NCBI GenBank assembly: GCA_019239975.1
Contig: JAFAZE010000047.1
Location: forward strand, 1 to 64,000
Length of the DNA stretch: 64,000 nt
Reading direction: 5' to 3'
DNA from: Streptosporangiaceae bacterium
GTDB lineage: Bacteria > Actinomycetota > Actinomycetes > Streptosporangiales > Streptosporangiaceae
This document shows, one piece after another, positions 34,846-45,159 of the stretch. The notes beneath the pieces were generated by a model. It saw only the letters and a list, made by a program, of their open reading frames with translations, searched no databases and was not told the origin of the DNA. The position numbers were made by a program, and so were the translations under genes. How positions within the stretch are numbered: the stretch's first letter is position 1; every line of letters starts with the position of its first letter.

Positions 34846-36234
34846 TCACGCGCCGGTGACCTCAGCCAGGCGGCGGGACAGGTAGCGGCGCTCGGTTTCG
34901 GTTCCGGCCAGCTCCAGGGCCTCGCGGTAGGCGTCCGCGGCCTCGCCGCGGCGGCCGAGGCGCCGGAGCATGTCGGCGCGGGTGGCCGCCAGCAGGTGAT
35001 ATCCGGCCAGCGTTCCGCTCGCCGCCAGGGCATCGGCCAGGGCGAGGCCGGCCGCCGGCCCTTCAGCCATGCCCACCGCCACGGCCCTGTTGAGCTGTAC
35101 CACCGGAGTCGGAACCAGCCGGGCGAGCTCCTCATACAGCCTGGCGATCGACCGCCAGTCGGTGCCGGCGGCCGTGGGGGCGCTGGCGTGGTACGCCGCG
35201 ATGGCGGCCTGCACCTGGTAGGGGCCTGGCTTTCCGCTGCTCAGCGCGGATTCCAGCACCTGCCGCCCTTCGCCGATCTCGGCGTGGTTCCACCGGGTAC
35301 GGTCCTGGTCTTCCAGCGTGACCAGTTCGCCGGCGTCGTCGAGCCGTGCCGCGCGGCGCGAGTCCTGCAGCAGCATCAGCGCGAGCAGGCCCCGCGCCTC
35401 CGGCTCGCCAGGCATCAGCCCGGCGAGCAGCCGCGCCATGCGGATGCCCTCGGCGCACAGGTCCGGCCGCAGCAGGTCCGTTCCCGCCGTCGCGCTGTAT
35501 CCCTCGTTGAACAGCAGGTACAGCACGCCCAGGACGCCGCCGAGGCGTTCGGGCAGCAGGTGCGCGGGCGGCACCCGGTAGGGGATCGCGGCGTTGCGTA
35601 TCTTGCGTTTGGCACGCACGAGGCGCTGGGCCATGGTGGGCTCGGAGACGAGGAACGCCCGCGCGATCTCCGTCGTGGTGAGGCCGGCCAGCGTGCGCAG
35701 GGTCAGCGTCACCCGCGCCTCGAGCGGCAGCGCCGGGTGGCAGCAGGTGAAGATAAGGCGCAGCCGGTCGTCGGCTATACCGCTGTCGTCCGCATCGGCC
35801 GGCTCACCGGCAGGCGGCTCCACGGGCGCGAGCAGCGCCGCCTCGTGCAGTTTCGCGGCCTCGTTCGCCCGGCGGCGCAGCAGGTCGATGGCCCGGTTGC
35901 GGGCGGTCGTGGTCAGCCACGCGCCCGGCCGTGGCGGGATCCCGTCGCGCTGCCAGGTTCGCAGGGCACGGGTGAAGGCGTCCTGCGCGCATTCTTCGGC
36001 CAGATCCCAGTCGCCGGTCATCCCGATCAGGGTGGCGACGATCCGGCCCCACTCCTCGCGGAACACGCCGTCTACCGCCGCCTGGACCTCCGGGGTGACA
36101 CCCGTGCCGGTCTCCGCGCTCAGTCCTCCCAGAGCGGCCTCACCTCGATCACGCCGCCCGCCGCCGCCGGGTGCTTCGCGGCGATCTCGATCGCCTCGTC
36201 CAGGTTCGCGCACTCGATCGGGTCGAAGCCGCAT
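34846..36234 (-). CDS. ECF42-type RNA polymerase sigma factor with C-terminal TPR-like domain
   Basis: An ECF sigma factor fused to a long C-terminal extension (DUF6596/TPR-like). Sigma region 2 is [38 protein letters not shown], and region 4 is [47 protein letters not shown]. The extension includes [21 protein letters not shown]42 genes lie next to YCII (DGPF) proteins, as here. The start is a problem: family homology begins near 36123, where the codon is CTG (GGAGGA then CTGAGC, overlapping the YCII TGA). The only standard starts are ATG 36234 and GTG 36213, inside the YCII frame. A lost GTG start is possible. Confidence 0.88.
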   Translation of the reverse strand: MRLRPDRVREPGRGDRDRREAPGGGGRRDRGEAALGGLSAETGTGVTPEVQAAVDGVFREEWGRIVATLIGMTGDWDLAEECAQDAFTRALRTWQRDGIPPRPGAWLTTTARNRAIDLLRRRANEAAKLHEAALLAPVEPPAGEPADADDSGIADDRLRLIFTCCHPALPLEARVTLTLRTLAGLTTTEIARAFLVSEPTMAQRLVRAKRKIRNAAIPYRVPPAHLLPERLGGVLGVLYLLFNEGYSATAGTDLLRPDLCAEGIRMARLLAGLMPGEPEARGLLALMLLQDSRRAARLDDAGELVTLEDQDRTRWNHAEIGEGRQVLESALSSGKPGPYQVQAAIAAYHASAPTAAGTDWRSIARLYEELARLVPTPVVQLNRAVAVGMAEGPAAGLALADALAASGTLAGYHLLAATRADMLRRLGRRGEAADAYREALELAGTETERRYLSRRLAEVTGA

Positions 36235-36314
36235 GGCTGCTCCTTGCTGGTGCCCGCAAAGAATTTACTCCGATTGTTCCGGTGCCGATGATTGTCGATC
36301 CGGCCGCCAGTCAT
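36120..36314 (-). pseudogene. YCII (DGPF) protein, C-terminal fragment
   Basis: Only the last half of a YCII-family protein is present: [47 protein letters not shown] normal copy has about 115 residues starting with a MKYMLLIY-type strand and DGPF. The first 17 residues of this frame (TGGRIDNHRHRNNRS) do not belong to the family. YCII proteins act with ECF42 sigma factors; the truncation probably leaves the neighbouring sigma factor without its partner here. Confidence 0.7.
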
Positions 36315-36366
36315 TCCTAGTGAGGATGAAGCGGGACATCGCCCGCCATAACCGGAGGAGAATCCG

Positions 36367-36564
36367 ATGTACGTCTCATACCAGATGATGAGGGCACAGC
36401 ACGAGGAGACGCTGCGGCGCGCGGCGCGCGACCAGGTGGCGGCGCAGGCACGCCGGGCACGCCGGGAGGCCTCGGCGATGCGGCGGCAGGGCCGCCAGGA
36501 CCAGCCCGCGATGTCGAGCGGCCATCGCCTGGCACGCGTGCTGTTCCCCCGCGCCGCCGCGTGA
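36367..36564 (+). CDS. Small basic hypothetical protein (65 residues)
   Basis: MYVSYQMMRAQHEETLRRAA followed by an Arg/Ala-rich helix (QVAAQARRARREASAMRRQG) and a short hydrophobic end. A good ribosome site (GGAGGAGA, about 36354-36361) and amphipathic helix pattern argue that it is real. Similar small proteins occur in actinomycetes; function unknown. It stands alone between the YCII remnant and the convergent MBL-fold gene. Confidence 0.65.
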   Translation: MYVSYQMMRAQHEETLRRAARDQVAAQARRARREASAMRRQGRQDQPAMSSGHRLARVLFPRAAA

Positions 36565-36620
36565 CCCGCGGCATGAGCGGCCGGGGGCGGCGAGGCCAGC
36601 CGCGGCTGGGCCAGCCACGG

Positions 36621-37454
36621 CTAGGGCGATGCGCCCTGGGCCTCGCCGCGCAGGTGCGCGATGTACCGCGACGCCGAGCGCTCCACGGCCTGCTTCGCCC
36701 CGCTGCGGAGCACCGGCGTCCACCAGCCGCCGTAGATGCGGTCGAACTCGTAGGACCGCACTGCGGCGGCGACGCCGGTCACGGCCGCCTCCGGCAGCGG
36801 CAGCCGGTTCGGCGCGGACCACACGAACGTCACCCGGTCCTCGCCCGGCGTCACGAAGATCGTGTCGCCGCTCAGCAGCACGCCCCGGCCCCCGGCGCCG
36901 GGACCCCAGTGCACGACGGCGCTGCCGGGGAAGTGCCCGCCGCACTGGATCAGCGTCACCCCGGGCAGCACACTCAGCGCGTCCGACCAGGTTCTGACCT
37001 GCAGACCGCCGGCGGCCGCGGTCAGCCAGCCGGCGTCCGCGGCGGGCAGCAGTACCTCGGCGCCGAGCGCCCGGCCCCACTCCGCGATCGCGCCGTAGAA
37101 GTGCGGGTGGCTCGCGGTCACGAAACGGGCACCGCCCGCCTCGCGCGCCGCCGAGATGGCGGCATCGTCGACGAAGCCTGACGGATCCCACAGCAGGTTG
37201 CCGTCGGCCGTTCGCACCAGCAGGGACCGCTGGCCGATCGCGAACGGCGGCTCCGTCCCGATCCCGAGCAGGCCCGGTTCCACCTCCCGTACATCCGCCC
37301 GGTGCCCGTTCGCCGCCAGCTCCGCGAGCGTCGTCCAGCGCTGGCCGCCCGGCGGCACCCACTGTCGTTCGTCCGTGCAGATGAGGCACACGGCCGGCGG
37401 CGCATCGGCCGCAGGGTAGTGGTTTCCGCAGGTGGCGCAGATCCAGGGCGGCAT
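36621..37454 (-). CDS. MBL-fold metallo-hydrolase with N-terminal zinc ribbon
   Basis: 277 residues. The first 30 residues carry two Cys pairs (WICATCGNHYP and AVCLICTDERQWV), a rubredoxin/zinc-ribbon-like module. The rest is a metallo-beta-lactamase fold: NLLWDPSGFVDD, ASHPHFYGAIAEWGRAL, QCGGHFPGSAVVHWG, VLLSGDTIFV. The usual HxHxDH is reduced to HPHFYG, so the metal site is atypical. Length and layout match uncharacterised actinobacterial hydrolases. Substrate unknown. It converges on the small gene at 36367, and its start is 16 nt downstream of the SqdB-like gene end, so the two may be cotranscribed. Confidence 0.85.
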   Translation of the reverse strand: MPPWICATCGNHYPAADAPPAVCLICTDERQWVPPGGQRWTTLAELAANGHRADVREVEPGLLGIGTEPPFAIGQRSLLVRTADGNLLWDPSGFVDDAAISAAREAGGARFVTASHPHFYGAIAEWGRALGAEVLLPAADAGWLTAAAGGLQVRTWSDALSVLPGVTLIQCGGHFPGSAVVHWGPGAGGRGVLLSGDTIFVTPGEDRVTFVWSAPNRLPLPEAAVTGVAAAVRSYEFDRIYGGWWTPVLRSGAKQAVERSASRYIAHLRGEAQGASP

Positions 37455-37470
37455 CGTCAGGACGCCGCCG

Positions 37471-38826
<1,356 letters not shown>

Positions 38827-38888
38827 TTATAGATGCGTACTGTATAGATGTTCGCTCAGCATTGTCGGCCGGCTACTCGAGGAAATCT

Positions 38889-39662
38889 ATGGCGCTGTCG
38901 CAGAATTGGCTGTTCACGGGGCTGTGGCGGAAGCTCCGCAGCAAGGTGGGCGTACGCTTCACGCGCTTCGTGATGGTCGCTGGCGCTGCGCTGCTGACGA
39001 CCGAGATCACTCTCACGGTATGCAACGGGCTGTTCCACATGACGTCCACCCCGGCGGCGCTCGTGAGCTGGTTCACCGGCGCCGTCGTCAGCTACGTGCT
39101 CAGCCGCTGGGCGTGGGAACGCAAGGGCCGCCCGGATGTGCTGCGGGAGACCGTGCCGTTCTGGGTGATCTCCGCGCTCGTGATCGTGATCCTCACCCTG
39201 GCGAACAAGTTCGCCTATCACGCGGCCTCCTGGATGAACCTGCATCACGCCAAGCAGGTGCTCTTCGTCGACTTCATCTGGCTGGTCGCCAACTTCTTCA
39301 CGTTCCTGCTGCGGTTCGTGATCTTCCATTACATCTTGTTCGCCGAGCCAACGACCGCTGCCCGGGCGGCGGCCACCGGCCCGGACGCGGTCCCGCCCGG
39401 CCACCGGGGCAACGTCGCGCCGGACGCCGCGCCGCCCTCCGCGGCGCCTGCCGCCACCGCCGAGGCAGCCTCTGCCCCGCAAGCCACCGCGGCACCGCAG
39501 GCACCCGCCTCCCCCGAGGCCAAGACCTCCCGCGAGGCGAGGACCTCCCGCGAGGCGAAGACCTCCCCCGAAGCCAGGTCTGCCGCGAAGCCCAAGCGCG
39601 CTCGCACGGTCCCCGCGGACGCCCGCCACATGCCGGCGGACGGCACCGGCCTCGCCGAATAG
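38889..39662 (+). CDS. GtrA-like membrane protein with repetitive tail
   Basis: 257 residues. The first 155 residues are a GtrA-family domain with four membrane helices (about 23-45, 55-74, 92-112, 125-150). GtrA-like proteins are thought to flip polyprenyl-linked sugars across the membrane. The C-terminal 100 residues are Ala/Pro/Lys-rich with tandem EAKTSRE/EARTSRE repeats (about 39526-39585) and probably cytoplasmic. ATG 38889 follows GAGGAAA. It faces a GT2 glycosyltransferase across a two-sided terminator; the two often work together (sugar-lipid synthesis and flipping). Confidence 0.87.
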   Translation: MALSQNWLFTGLWRKLRSKVGVRFTRFVMVAGAALLTTEITLTVCNGLFHMTSTPAALVSWFTGAVVSYVLSRWAWERKGRPDVLRETVPFWVISALVIVILTLANKFAYHAASWMNLHHAKQVLFVDFIWLVANFFTFLLRFVIFHYILFAEPTTAARAAATGPDAVPPGHRGNVAPDAAPPSAAPAATAEAASAPQATAAPQAPASPEAKTSREARTSREAKTSPEARSAAKPKRARTVPADARHMPADGTGLAE

Positions 39663-39701
39663 CCGTCAGGCTCACCAGCCGAAAGACCTGACCAAACGAA
39701 A

Positions 39702-39749
39702 GATCGTGGGTCAGAAGACACCGTATCCGGTGCCCTTTGACCCACGATC
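39702..39749. terminator. Bidirectional terminator between convergent gtrA and GT2 genes
   Basis: GATCGTGGGTCA (39702-39713) pairs with 39738-39749, with an inner CACCG/CGGTG stem and loop TATC. It lies exactly between two convergent genes. It also has the size and TAT loop of the palindrome family. Confidence 0.75.
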
Positions 39750-39798
39750 ATCGTCACGCCGGCCACGGCCGCTGCCGCCGGCCGGCCACGACCGTCGG

Positions 39799-40623
39799 CT
39801 ACGACCGCCGGCGGCGCTCCCGCCACCAGGTGCCCATGACCACCCGCGTGAACCGCACGCCGTAGAAGACGTTGTTCACCCCGGGCAGGTGCAGGTTGTA
39901 GAAGGGGTTCTGGCCCTTCTTGCTCTCGCCGACCCTCCGCTTGTGGATGGTGGCGGGCACCTCGCGCACCCGGTAGCCGTGCGTGATGACGCCGATCAGC
40001 AGCTCCGACGCCTGGTACTGCGGCTGCTCCAGGCGGACGGCGCCGGTCACCTCGGCGCGCATCGCGCGCAGCCCGAACGTCGTGTCGCTGATCCGCTGGC
40101 CGGTCAGCGTGCTCACCAGCAGGGCGAAGAAGCGCACGCCCGCCCGGCGGATGGGGTCCTTCGTCTCCTCGCTGCCCATCCGCCGGGAGCCGGTGACGAA
40201 GTCGGCCTCGCCGGCCACCACGGGCGCCAGCAGCCCCTCGATTTCCAGCGGGTTGTACTGGCCGTCCGCGTCCGTCGTGACGATGTACTCCGCGCCGCCC
40301 TCCCGGGCGATCCGGTAACCGAGCCGCAGCGCGGCACCCTGGCCGCGGTTGACGGGCACGTCGCAGACCACGGCGCCCGCCGCGTCCGCCTCCTTGGCGG
40401 TGGCGTCGGCGCAGCCGTCGGCGACCACGATTGTCTCGGTGGCCAGCCCGCACACGGTCTTGGGAAGCGCCTCCACGACGGGCCCGATCGCGCCTTCCTC
40501 GTTGTACGCGGCGATCACCAGGGCCACCGGCGGAAGCTTCGTGGCCCGCTCACCGTAGACGTCGGCGAGCGTCTCCAGCGCCGAGGCGTCGATCTTCGCG
40601 TCGGCTGAATCGGAATAGAACAC
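39799..40623 (-). CDS. Family 2 glycosyltransferase (DPM1-like)
   Basis: 274 residues. GT2/GT-A fold with VALVIAAYNEEGAIGPVVEALP, TIVVADGCADATA, NRGQGAALRLGY and the metal motif TTDADGQYNP. The family moves a sugar from a nucleotide to a polyprenyl phosphate (dolichol-phosphate mannose synthase type). The C-terminal RRVGESKKGQNPFYNLHLPG segment is typical of the actinobacterial branch. GTG 40623 is chosen for GGAGG 7 nt before it; the upstream epimerase stop is 2 nt away, so they form one operon. It probably feeds the GtrA-like flippase. Confidence 0.92.
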   Translation of the reverse strand: MFYSDSADAKIDASALETLADVYGERATKLPPVALVIAAYNEEGAIGPVVEALPKTVCGLATETIVVADGCADATAKEADAAGAVVCDVPVNRGQGAALRLGYRIAREGGAEYIVTTDADGQYNPLEIEGLLAPVVAGEADFVTGSRRMGSEETKDPIRRAGVRFFALLVSTLTGQRISDTTFGLRAMRAEVTGAVRLEQPQYQASELLIGVITHGYRVREVPATIHKRRVGESKKGQNPFYNLHLPGVNNVFYGVRFTRVVMGTWWRERRRRS

Positions 40624-40625
40624 CG

Positions 40626-41591
40626 CTACGCCTCCGCCGCCCGCGCCGGGTCGAACTCGGGCCACACCGTGGCCAGGCCGGCGTCGAGGTCGTACGACGG
40701 CTGGTAGCCGAGCGCGCGGGCCGAGCCGATGTCCACGATCACCGCGGGCATCTCGCCCGCCGCGACGGGCACGTGCTCGACGGGGATGGGTGCCCCGGTG
40801 ACCCGGCGGGCCGCCGCGACCATATCGTTCACCGCCACCGACGTCCCGGACGCCAGGATCAGCGGCCCGGTGTGCCCGGACCGCCAGGCGACGAGAATGC
40901 CCTGCACCACGTCGTCCACGTGCACCACGTCACGCTTCATGGACCCGTCGCCGCGCACCTGGACGCCCTCGCCGTCGCGGGCCGCGCGCATCAGGCGCGG
41001 GATGAAGCTGTCCTTCTCGGCCATCCCGGGCCCGTACACGTTGGAGAACCGGAGCGCGGCACCACGCAGCCCGTAGGCGGAGGTGTAGGCGCTCAGCAGC
41101 ATCTCGGCCGCCGCCTTGGTGGCACCGTAGGGGGTCAGCGGGCGAAGCACCGTCCGTTCGGAGATAGTCGCATTTCCCACATTGCCGGTGACGGCGTTGG
41201 TCGAGGCGAGCAGGAAGCTCTCGACCGAATGCTCGCGCGCCAGTTCAAGCAGCCGTGCGGTGGCGTCCACGTTGAGCCGGTACGTGCTGACCGGATCGTC
41301 CACCGAGCGCAGCACCGATGTCACCGCGGCCAGGTGAATGATCGTCCCGGTGTCCTCGGTCACCGCGCGGGCGGCGACATCCGGATCGCACAGGTCCCCG
41401 GTGACGGAGCGGACCTCGGCGCCCGGGTACGCCCGGTGATCGACGACGGTGACGTCGTACCCCTCCGCGAGCAGGGCGCCGACCACGCGGCGCCCGATAA
41501 AGCCAGCGCCGCCCGTCACGAGCACGCGGTGGGCTCCGGGCGGTCGCCCCCCCGGGCTAGCAGAGTCCCGGGAACGCGGTTCGTTCGCCAT
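40626..41591 (-). CDS. NAD-dependent sugar epimerase/dehydratase
   Basis: 321 residues, extended SDR: VLVTGGAGFIGRRVVGALLAEG (about 23-44), TIIHLAAVTSV, catalytic Ser/Thr in LLASTNAVTG, YxxxK in TPYGATKAAAEML, and RFSNVYGPG. It resembles UDP-glucose 4-epimerase or GDP-mannose-type enzymes; the exact nucleotide sugar is uncertain. The first 20 residues (SRDSASPGGRPPG) are coded by a piece that matches the end of the gene-end repeat (CCCCCCGGGCTAGCAGAG). It precedes the GT2 gene by 2 nt. Confidence 0.9.
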   Translation of the reverse strand: MANEPRSRDSASPGGRPPGAHRVLVTGGAGFIGRRVVGALLAEGYDVTVVDHRAYPGAEVRSVTGDLCDPDVAARAVTEDTGTIIHLAAVTSVLRSVDDPVSTYRLNVDATARLLELAREHSVESFLLASTNAVTGNVGNATISERTVLRPLTPYGATKAAAEMLLSAYTSAYGLRGAALRFSNVYGPGMAEKDSFIPRLMRAARDGEGVQVRGDGSMKRDVVHVDDVVQGILVAWRSGHTGPLILASGTSVAVNDMVAAARRVTGAPIPVEHVPVAAGEMPAVIVDIGSARALGYQPSYDLDAGLATVWPEFDPARAAEA

Positions 41592-41904
41592 GCATGCTCC
41601 GTTCAGCTCGGCAGGCCCGGCAGCCCGCGTGCTCCCCGCGGAAAGCTACCCGGCCTGGCTGAGAGATTCCTGAGATGTATCAGCACAATGTGTAACCGCC
41701 CGCAGGCGGGAGCGGGCACCGGCGATGGTCCCGCGCGCGCCGCCAGTGTACCGGCCCGCCGTGTCTTATTCAGAAGTTCGCCTTATGCAAGGACCCGCCC
41801 GGCTCGCTGCCCGTGCGGCCTGCACCGGCAGCTCGCGCGGGCCAGAAGGCCTGCGGCCGCAGCCGGTTCGCGTAACGCCCGTTAGGCCGGTTGGCGTCTT
41901 CTCG
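41592..41904. other. Divergent intergenic region upstream of the cobalamin operon
   Basis: No gene visible. It separates the minus-strand epimerase from the plus-strand riboswitch and should hold both promoters. I see no strongly consensus -35/-10 pair; TTGGCG at about 41890 is a weak candidate. Confidence 0.4.
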
Positions 41905-42110
41905 GCCGGATGTGCGATGCTGTCAGCTGGCGGTACCTGCGGAGGAACACCGGTGAGAATCCGGGGCTGACCCGCAACTGTAACCGGGGAGTGACCCCTG
42001 ACGAGCGCCACTGCCGGAGCCTGCCGGCCCGGGGACCACCCCGGGACGCCAGGGCCGGGCGGGAAGGCCAGGGCGAGCGCCGATCCGGGAGCCAGGAGAC
42101 TCCGGGCACC
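41905..42110 (+). promoter_or_regulatory. Cobalamin (adenosylcobalamin-type) riboswitch
   Basis: Conserved blocks appear in order: GGAGGAACACCGGTGAGAAT (41941-41960), TCCGGGGCTGA, CCCGCAACTGTAA (41971-41983), then the B12 box GGAGCCAGGAGACTC (42088-42102). Several GC-rich hairpins lie between. The start codon ATG 42158 with GGAAGGA at 42142-42148 is downstream, so B12 binding probably hides the ribosome site or ends transcription of the cob operon. Confidence 0.93.
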
Positions 42111-42157
42111 GCGTGACTCCGACTTCGGGCGCGGAAACCCGGGAAGGATGCGGCTCA

Positions 42158-44563
42158 ATGGTGCTCCAGCGTACGGCGGTGGGCGGGACGGTCTCGTACC
42201 CGTTCGCCGCGATCGTCGGGATGCCGGATCTGAAGCTTGCGCTGCTGCTCAACGCGGTGTCGCCGGCGATCGGCGGCGTCCTGGTACGCGGCGAGAAGGG
42301 CACCGCGAAGTCGACCGTGGTCCGCGGCCTGGCCGCGCTGCTGCCCCCCGTCTGGGTGGTGGAAGGATGCCGCTTCGCGTGTGACCCGGCGGACCCCGAT
42401 CCGGCGTGCCCGGACGGCCCGCACCCAGGAGCCCCGGGCGCCCCGCCCGGGAACGGCGATTCCGCGGCCGGCGTTCCCGCGGCCGGCGCCCCGTCCGGCG
42501 CTGCCGCGGTACGGCGCCCGGTGACGCTCGCCGAACTTCCGGTCGGCGCCACGGAGGACCGGCTCACCGGCTCGCTGGACATCGAGCGCGTGCTGTCCGC
42601 GGGCGTGACGGCGTTCCAGCCCGGCCTGCTCGCCGCCGCGCATCGCGGCCTGCTCTACGTCGACGAGGTGAACCTGCTGCACGATCACCTGGTGGACCTG
42701 CTGCTCGACGCCGCCGCGCTGGGCGTCAACTACGTCGAGCGCGAGGGCGTGTCGGTGCGGCACGCGGCCCGGTTCCTGCTGGTCGGCACGATGAACCCGG
42801 AGGAAGGCGAGCTCCGGCCGCAGCTGCTGGACAGGTTCGGGCTGACCGTGCAGGTGGCGGCGAGCCAGGATCCGGCCGAACGAGCCGAGGTGGTCCGCCG
42901 CAGGCTCGCCTTCGAGGCGGATCCGGTGGCGTTCGCGGCGCGGTTCGACGCCGGCACGGCCGATCTCGCCGCGCGGGTGGCGGCCGCCCGCGACCGGCTC
43001 CCCGGCGTGCGGCTGCCCGACGGCGTGCTGCGCCAGATCTGCGCGGTATGCGGCGCGTTCGGCGTGGACGGAATGCGCGCAGACCTGGTGACGGCGCGCA
43101 CCGCGATCGCGCTCGCCGCCTGGCACGGGCGCCCCGAGGTGGCCGAGGAGGACATCCGCGTGGCGGCGCGGCTCGCCCTGCCGCACCGGCGGCGCCGGGA
43201 CCCGTTCGATGCCCCCGGCCTGGACGAGGCCGCCCTCGAGGAGGCTTTGAAAGAGTCTTCTTCCAAACGGGCGGTGGCGTCTCCCCAGGGCAGCGCCTCA
43301 CCGCACCCCGACGACGACCCGGACGGTGCTCCGCCAGACGGGCACGGCGGCCCCCCCGGCGGCCCGCCTCCCCACGGCGGCCCGTCCCCCCACGACGGTC
43401 CCCCCGAGGGCCCGCCTCCCCACGGCGGCCTCCCCGGCGGCCCGTCCCCCCACGGCGGCCCACGCCCCAACGGCGGCGCCCCGCAGTCCGATGGCAGCTC
43501 CCCCCAGCCCGGTGACAGCGCCGCCCAATCCGGGGACCGCTCCCTCCAGTCCAGTGACAGCGCCACCCCGGCCCAGCCCGACCACTCCAACCACATCAGC
43601 AACTCCAGCACCACCCACAACCCTGAAGGACAGCCGGCCGCGCCCTCGGCGCCCTTCCGTGCCCGCCTGCTGACCGTGCCAGGCGTCGGCGCCGGCGCCC
43701 CTGGCCGCCGCTCGCTCGCTCGCGGCGCCCACGGCCGCACCGTAGGCGCCCGCCTCCCCGCCGGCCGCGTGGAGGCCCTGCACCTCCCCGCCACGATCCG
43801 CGCCGCCGCCTCCCGTCACCCGCGCGACCTCCCCGCTGCTGCCTCCCCCCATCCGCGTGACCTCCCCGCCGCGCCAGCGCCCGTAGGTGCGTCTGCGCTG
43901 GTCCGCATCACGTCATCCGACCTGCGGGAGGCGGTCCGCGAGGGGCGCGAGGGGAACCTGGTGCTGTTCGCGGTGGATGCCAGCGGGTCGATGGCGGCCA
44001 GGCAGCGCATGCGCGCGGTCAAGGGTGCCGTGCTCTCCCTGCTGCTCGACGCCTATCAGCGCCGGGACAAGGTCGGGCTGATCACGTTCCGCGGCAGCGG
44101 CGCCGAAGTCGCGCTGCCGCCGACGTCGTCGGTGGAGGCCGGCGCGCGCCGGCTCGCCGATCTCGCGACCGGCGGCCGGACGCCGCTGGCGGCGGGCCTC
44201 GCGCTGGCCGCCCGCGTGCTGGCGGCCGAACGCATCCGCGATCCCGCCCGCCGCCCCCTGCTCGTGATCGTCACCGACGGCCGTGCTACCAGCGGCAGCG
44301 GTGCCGACCTGGCGCGGGCCGTCGGAGGGCTCGCGGACGTGGCGAGCGTGGTGATCGACTGCGAGGTGGGTCCGGTCAGGCTTGGGCTGGCCGGCCGCCT
44401 GGCGCGGCAGCTTGGTGGCGCCGTGATCAGCGTCGGCGAGCTCGCGGCGGCCCCGCTGCGCGACGTTGTGCACGCCGCGCGCGGCATGCACAACCCGGCA
44501 CGCGCCGCGTACGGCGGCAACAACCCGGCGCGCGCCGGTGACGGCGGCGGGAGGGCGGCCTGA
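42158..44563 (+). CDS. ChlI-ChlD fusion chelatase (AAA+/VWA cobaltochelatase partner)
   Basis: 801 residues. The N-terminal AAA+ ATPase resembles magnesium-chelatase BchI/ChlI: Walker A RGEKGTAKST (about 43-52), LYVDEVNLL, LVGTMNPEEGELRPQLLDRF. A Pro/Gly/His/Ser-rich linker (about 363-571) joins it to a VWA domain with the MIDAS motif VDASGSM (about 604-610), TFRGSGAEVALPPTSSVE and IVTDGRATSGSG. Such fusions are taken to be the ATPase/VWA subunits that work with CobN in actinobacteria. ATG 42158 has GGAAGGA at 42142; GTG 42113 lies at the riboswitch edge and is rejected. First gene of the operon. Confidence 0.93.
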   Translation: MVLQRTAVGGTVSYPFAAIVGMPDLKLALLLNAVSPAIGGVLVRGEKGTAKSTVVRGLAALLPPVWVVEGCRFACDPADPDPACPDGPHPGAPGAPPGNGDSAAGVPAAGAPSGAAAVRRPVTLAELPVGATEDRLTGSLDIERVLSAGVTAFQPGLLAAAHRGLLYVDEVNLLHDHLVDLLLDAAALGVNYVEREGVSVRHAARFLLVGTMNPEEGELRPQLLDRFGLTVQVAASQDPAERAEVVRRRLAFEADPVAFAARFDAGTADLAARVAAARDRLPGVRLPDGVLRQICAVCGAFGVDGMRADLVTARTAIALAAWHGRPEVAEEDIRVAARLALPHRRRRDPFDAPGLDEAALEEALKESSSKRAVASPQGSASPHPDDDPDGAPPDGHGGPPGGPPPHGGPSPHDGPPEGPPPHGGLPGGPSPHGGPRPNGGAPQSDGSSPQPGDSAAQSGDRSLQSSDSATPAQPDHSNHISNSSTTHNPEGQPAAPSAPFRARLLTVPGVGAGAPGRRSLARGAHGRTVGARLPAGRVEALHLPATIRAAASRHPRDLPAAASPHPRDLPAAPAPVGASALVRITSSDLREAVREGREGNLVLFAVDASGSMAARQRMRAVKGAVLSLLLDAYQRRDKVGLITFRGSGAEVALPPTSSVEAGARRLADLATGGRTPLAAGLALAARVLAAERIRDPARRPLLVIVTDGRATSGSGADLARAVGGLADVASVVIDCEVGPVRLGLAGRLARQLGGAVISVGELAAAPLRDVVHAARGMHNPARAAYGGNNPARAGDGGGRAA

Positions 44564-45159
44564 TGCCCGAGGGACGGCCGGCCCACGTGCCCGACGATGG
44601 CCTGACCACGCGGCAGCGCCGCGTCCGTCCTCTCGTGATCGTGCACACCGGTGCTGGCAAGGGCAAGTCCACGGCCGCGTTCGGCCTGGCCCTGCGGGCC
44701 TGGAACCAGGGATGGCCCATCGGCGTGTTCCAGTTCGTCAAGTCGGCCAAGTGGCGGGTCGGCGAGGAACGCGCGCTGCGGACGCTCGGCGCGAGCGGCG
44801 AAGGCGGCCCGGTGACCTGGCACAAGATGGGCGAGGGCTGGTCCTGGATCCAGCGCGATCCCGGCAGCCAGGCCGCGCAGGCAGCCGAGGGCTGGGCGCA
44901 GATCGCCAGGGACCTCGCGGCGCAGACCTACCGGCTGTACGTGCTCGACGAGTTCACCTACCCGGTCAAGTGGGGCTGGGTCGACGTCGACGAGGTCGTC
45001 TCCGTGCTAGCCGCCCGGCCCGGGAGCCAGCACGTGGTCATCACCGGCCGGGACGCGCACCCGAAGCTCGTCGCCCGCGCCGATCTGGTGACGGAAATGA
45101 CCAAGGTGAAGCACCCCATGGATTCCGGCCAGAAGGGGCAGAAAGGGATCGAATGGTAG
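44563..45159 (+). CDS. cobO: Cob(I)yrinic acid a,c-diamide adenosyltransferase
   Basis: 198 residues, CobO/BtuR family. It transfers the adenosyl group of ATP to the reduced cobalt. P-loop-like HTGAGKGKSTAAFGLALRA (about 29-47), VFQFVKSAKWRVGEERAL, LYVLDEFTYPVKWGWVD and the C-terminal EMTKVKHPMDSGQKGQKGIEW are all family hallmarks. Its start overlaps the ChlID stop by 1 nt (TGATG), and its stop overlaps the cobB start by 7 nt. Length is normal. Confidence 0.97.
   Translation: MPEGRPAHVPDDGLTTRQRRVRPLVIVHTGAGKGKSTAAFGLALRAWNQGWPIGVFQFVKSAKWRVGEERALRTLGASGEGGPVTWHKMGEGWSWIQRDPGSQAAQAAEGWAQIARDLAAQTYRLYVLDEFTYPVKWGWVDVDEVVSVLAARPGSQHVVITGRDAHPKLVARADLVTEMTKVKHPMDSGQKGQKGIEW

Noticed and set aside
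34402-36291. 629-codon plus-strand frame
   Set aside because: Mostly antisense to the sigma-factor gene. The upstream part has no coding bias or homology.
42113-42157. GTG 42113 as the chelatase start
   Set aside because: It lies at the 3' edge of the riboswitch, and the ATG at 42158 has a well-spaced ribosome site and begins close to the family homology.
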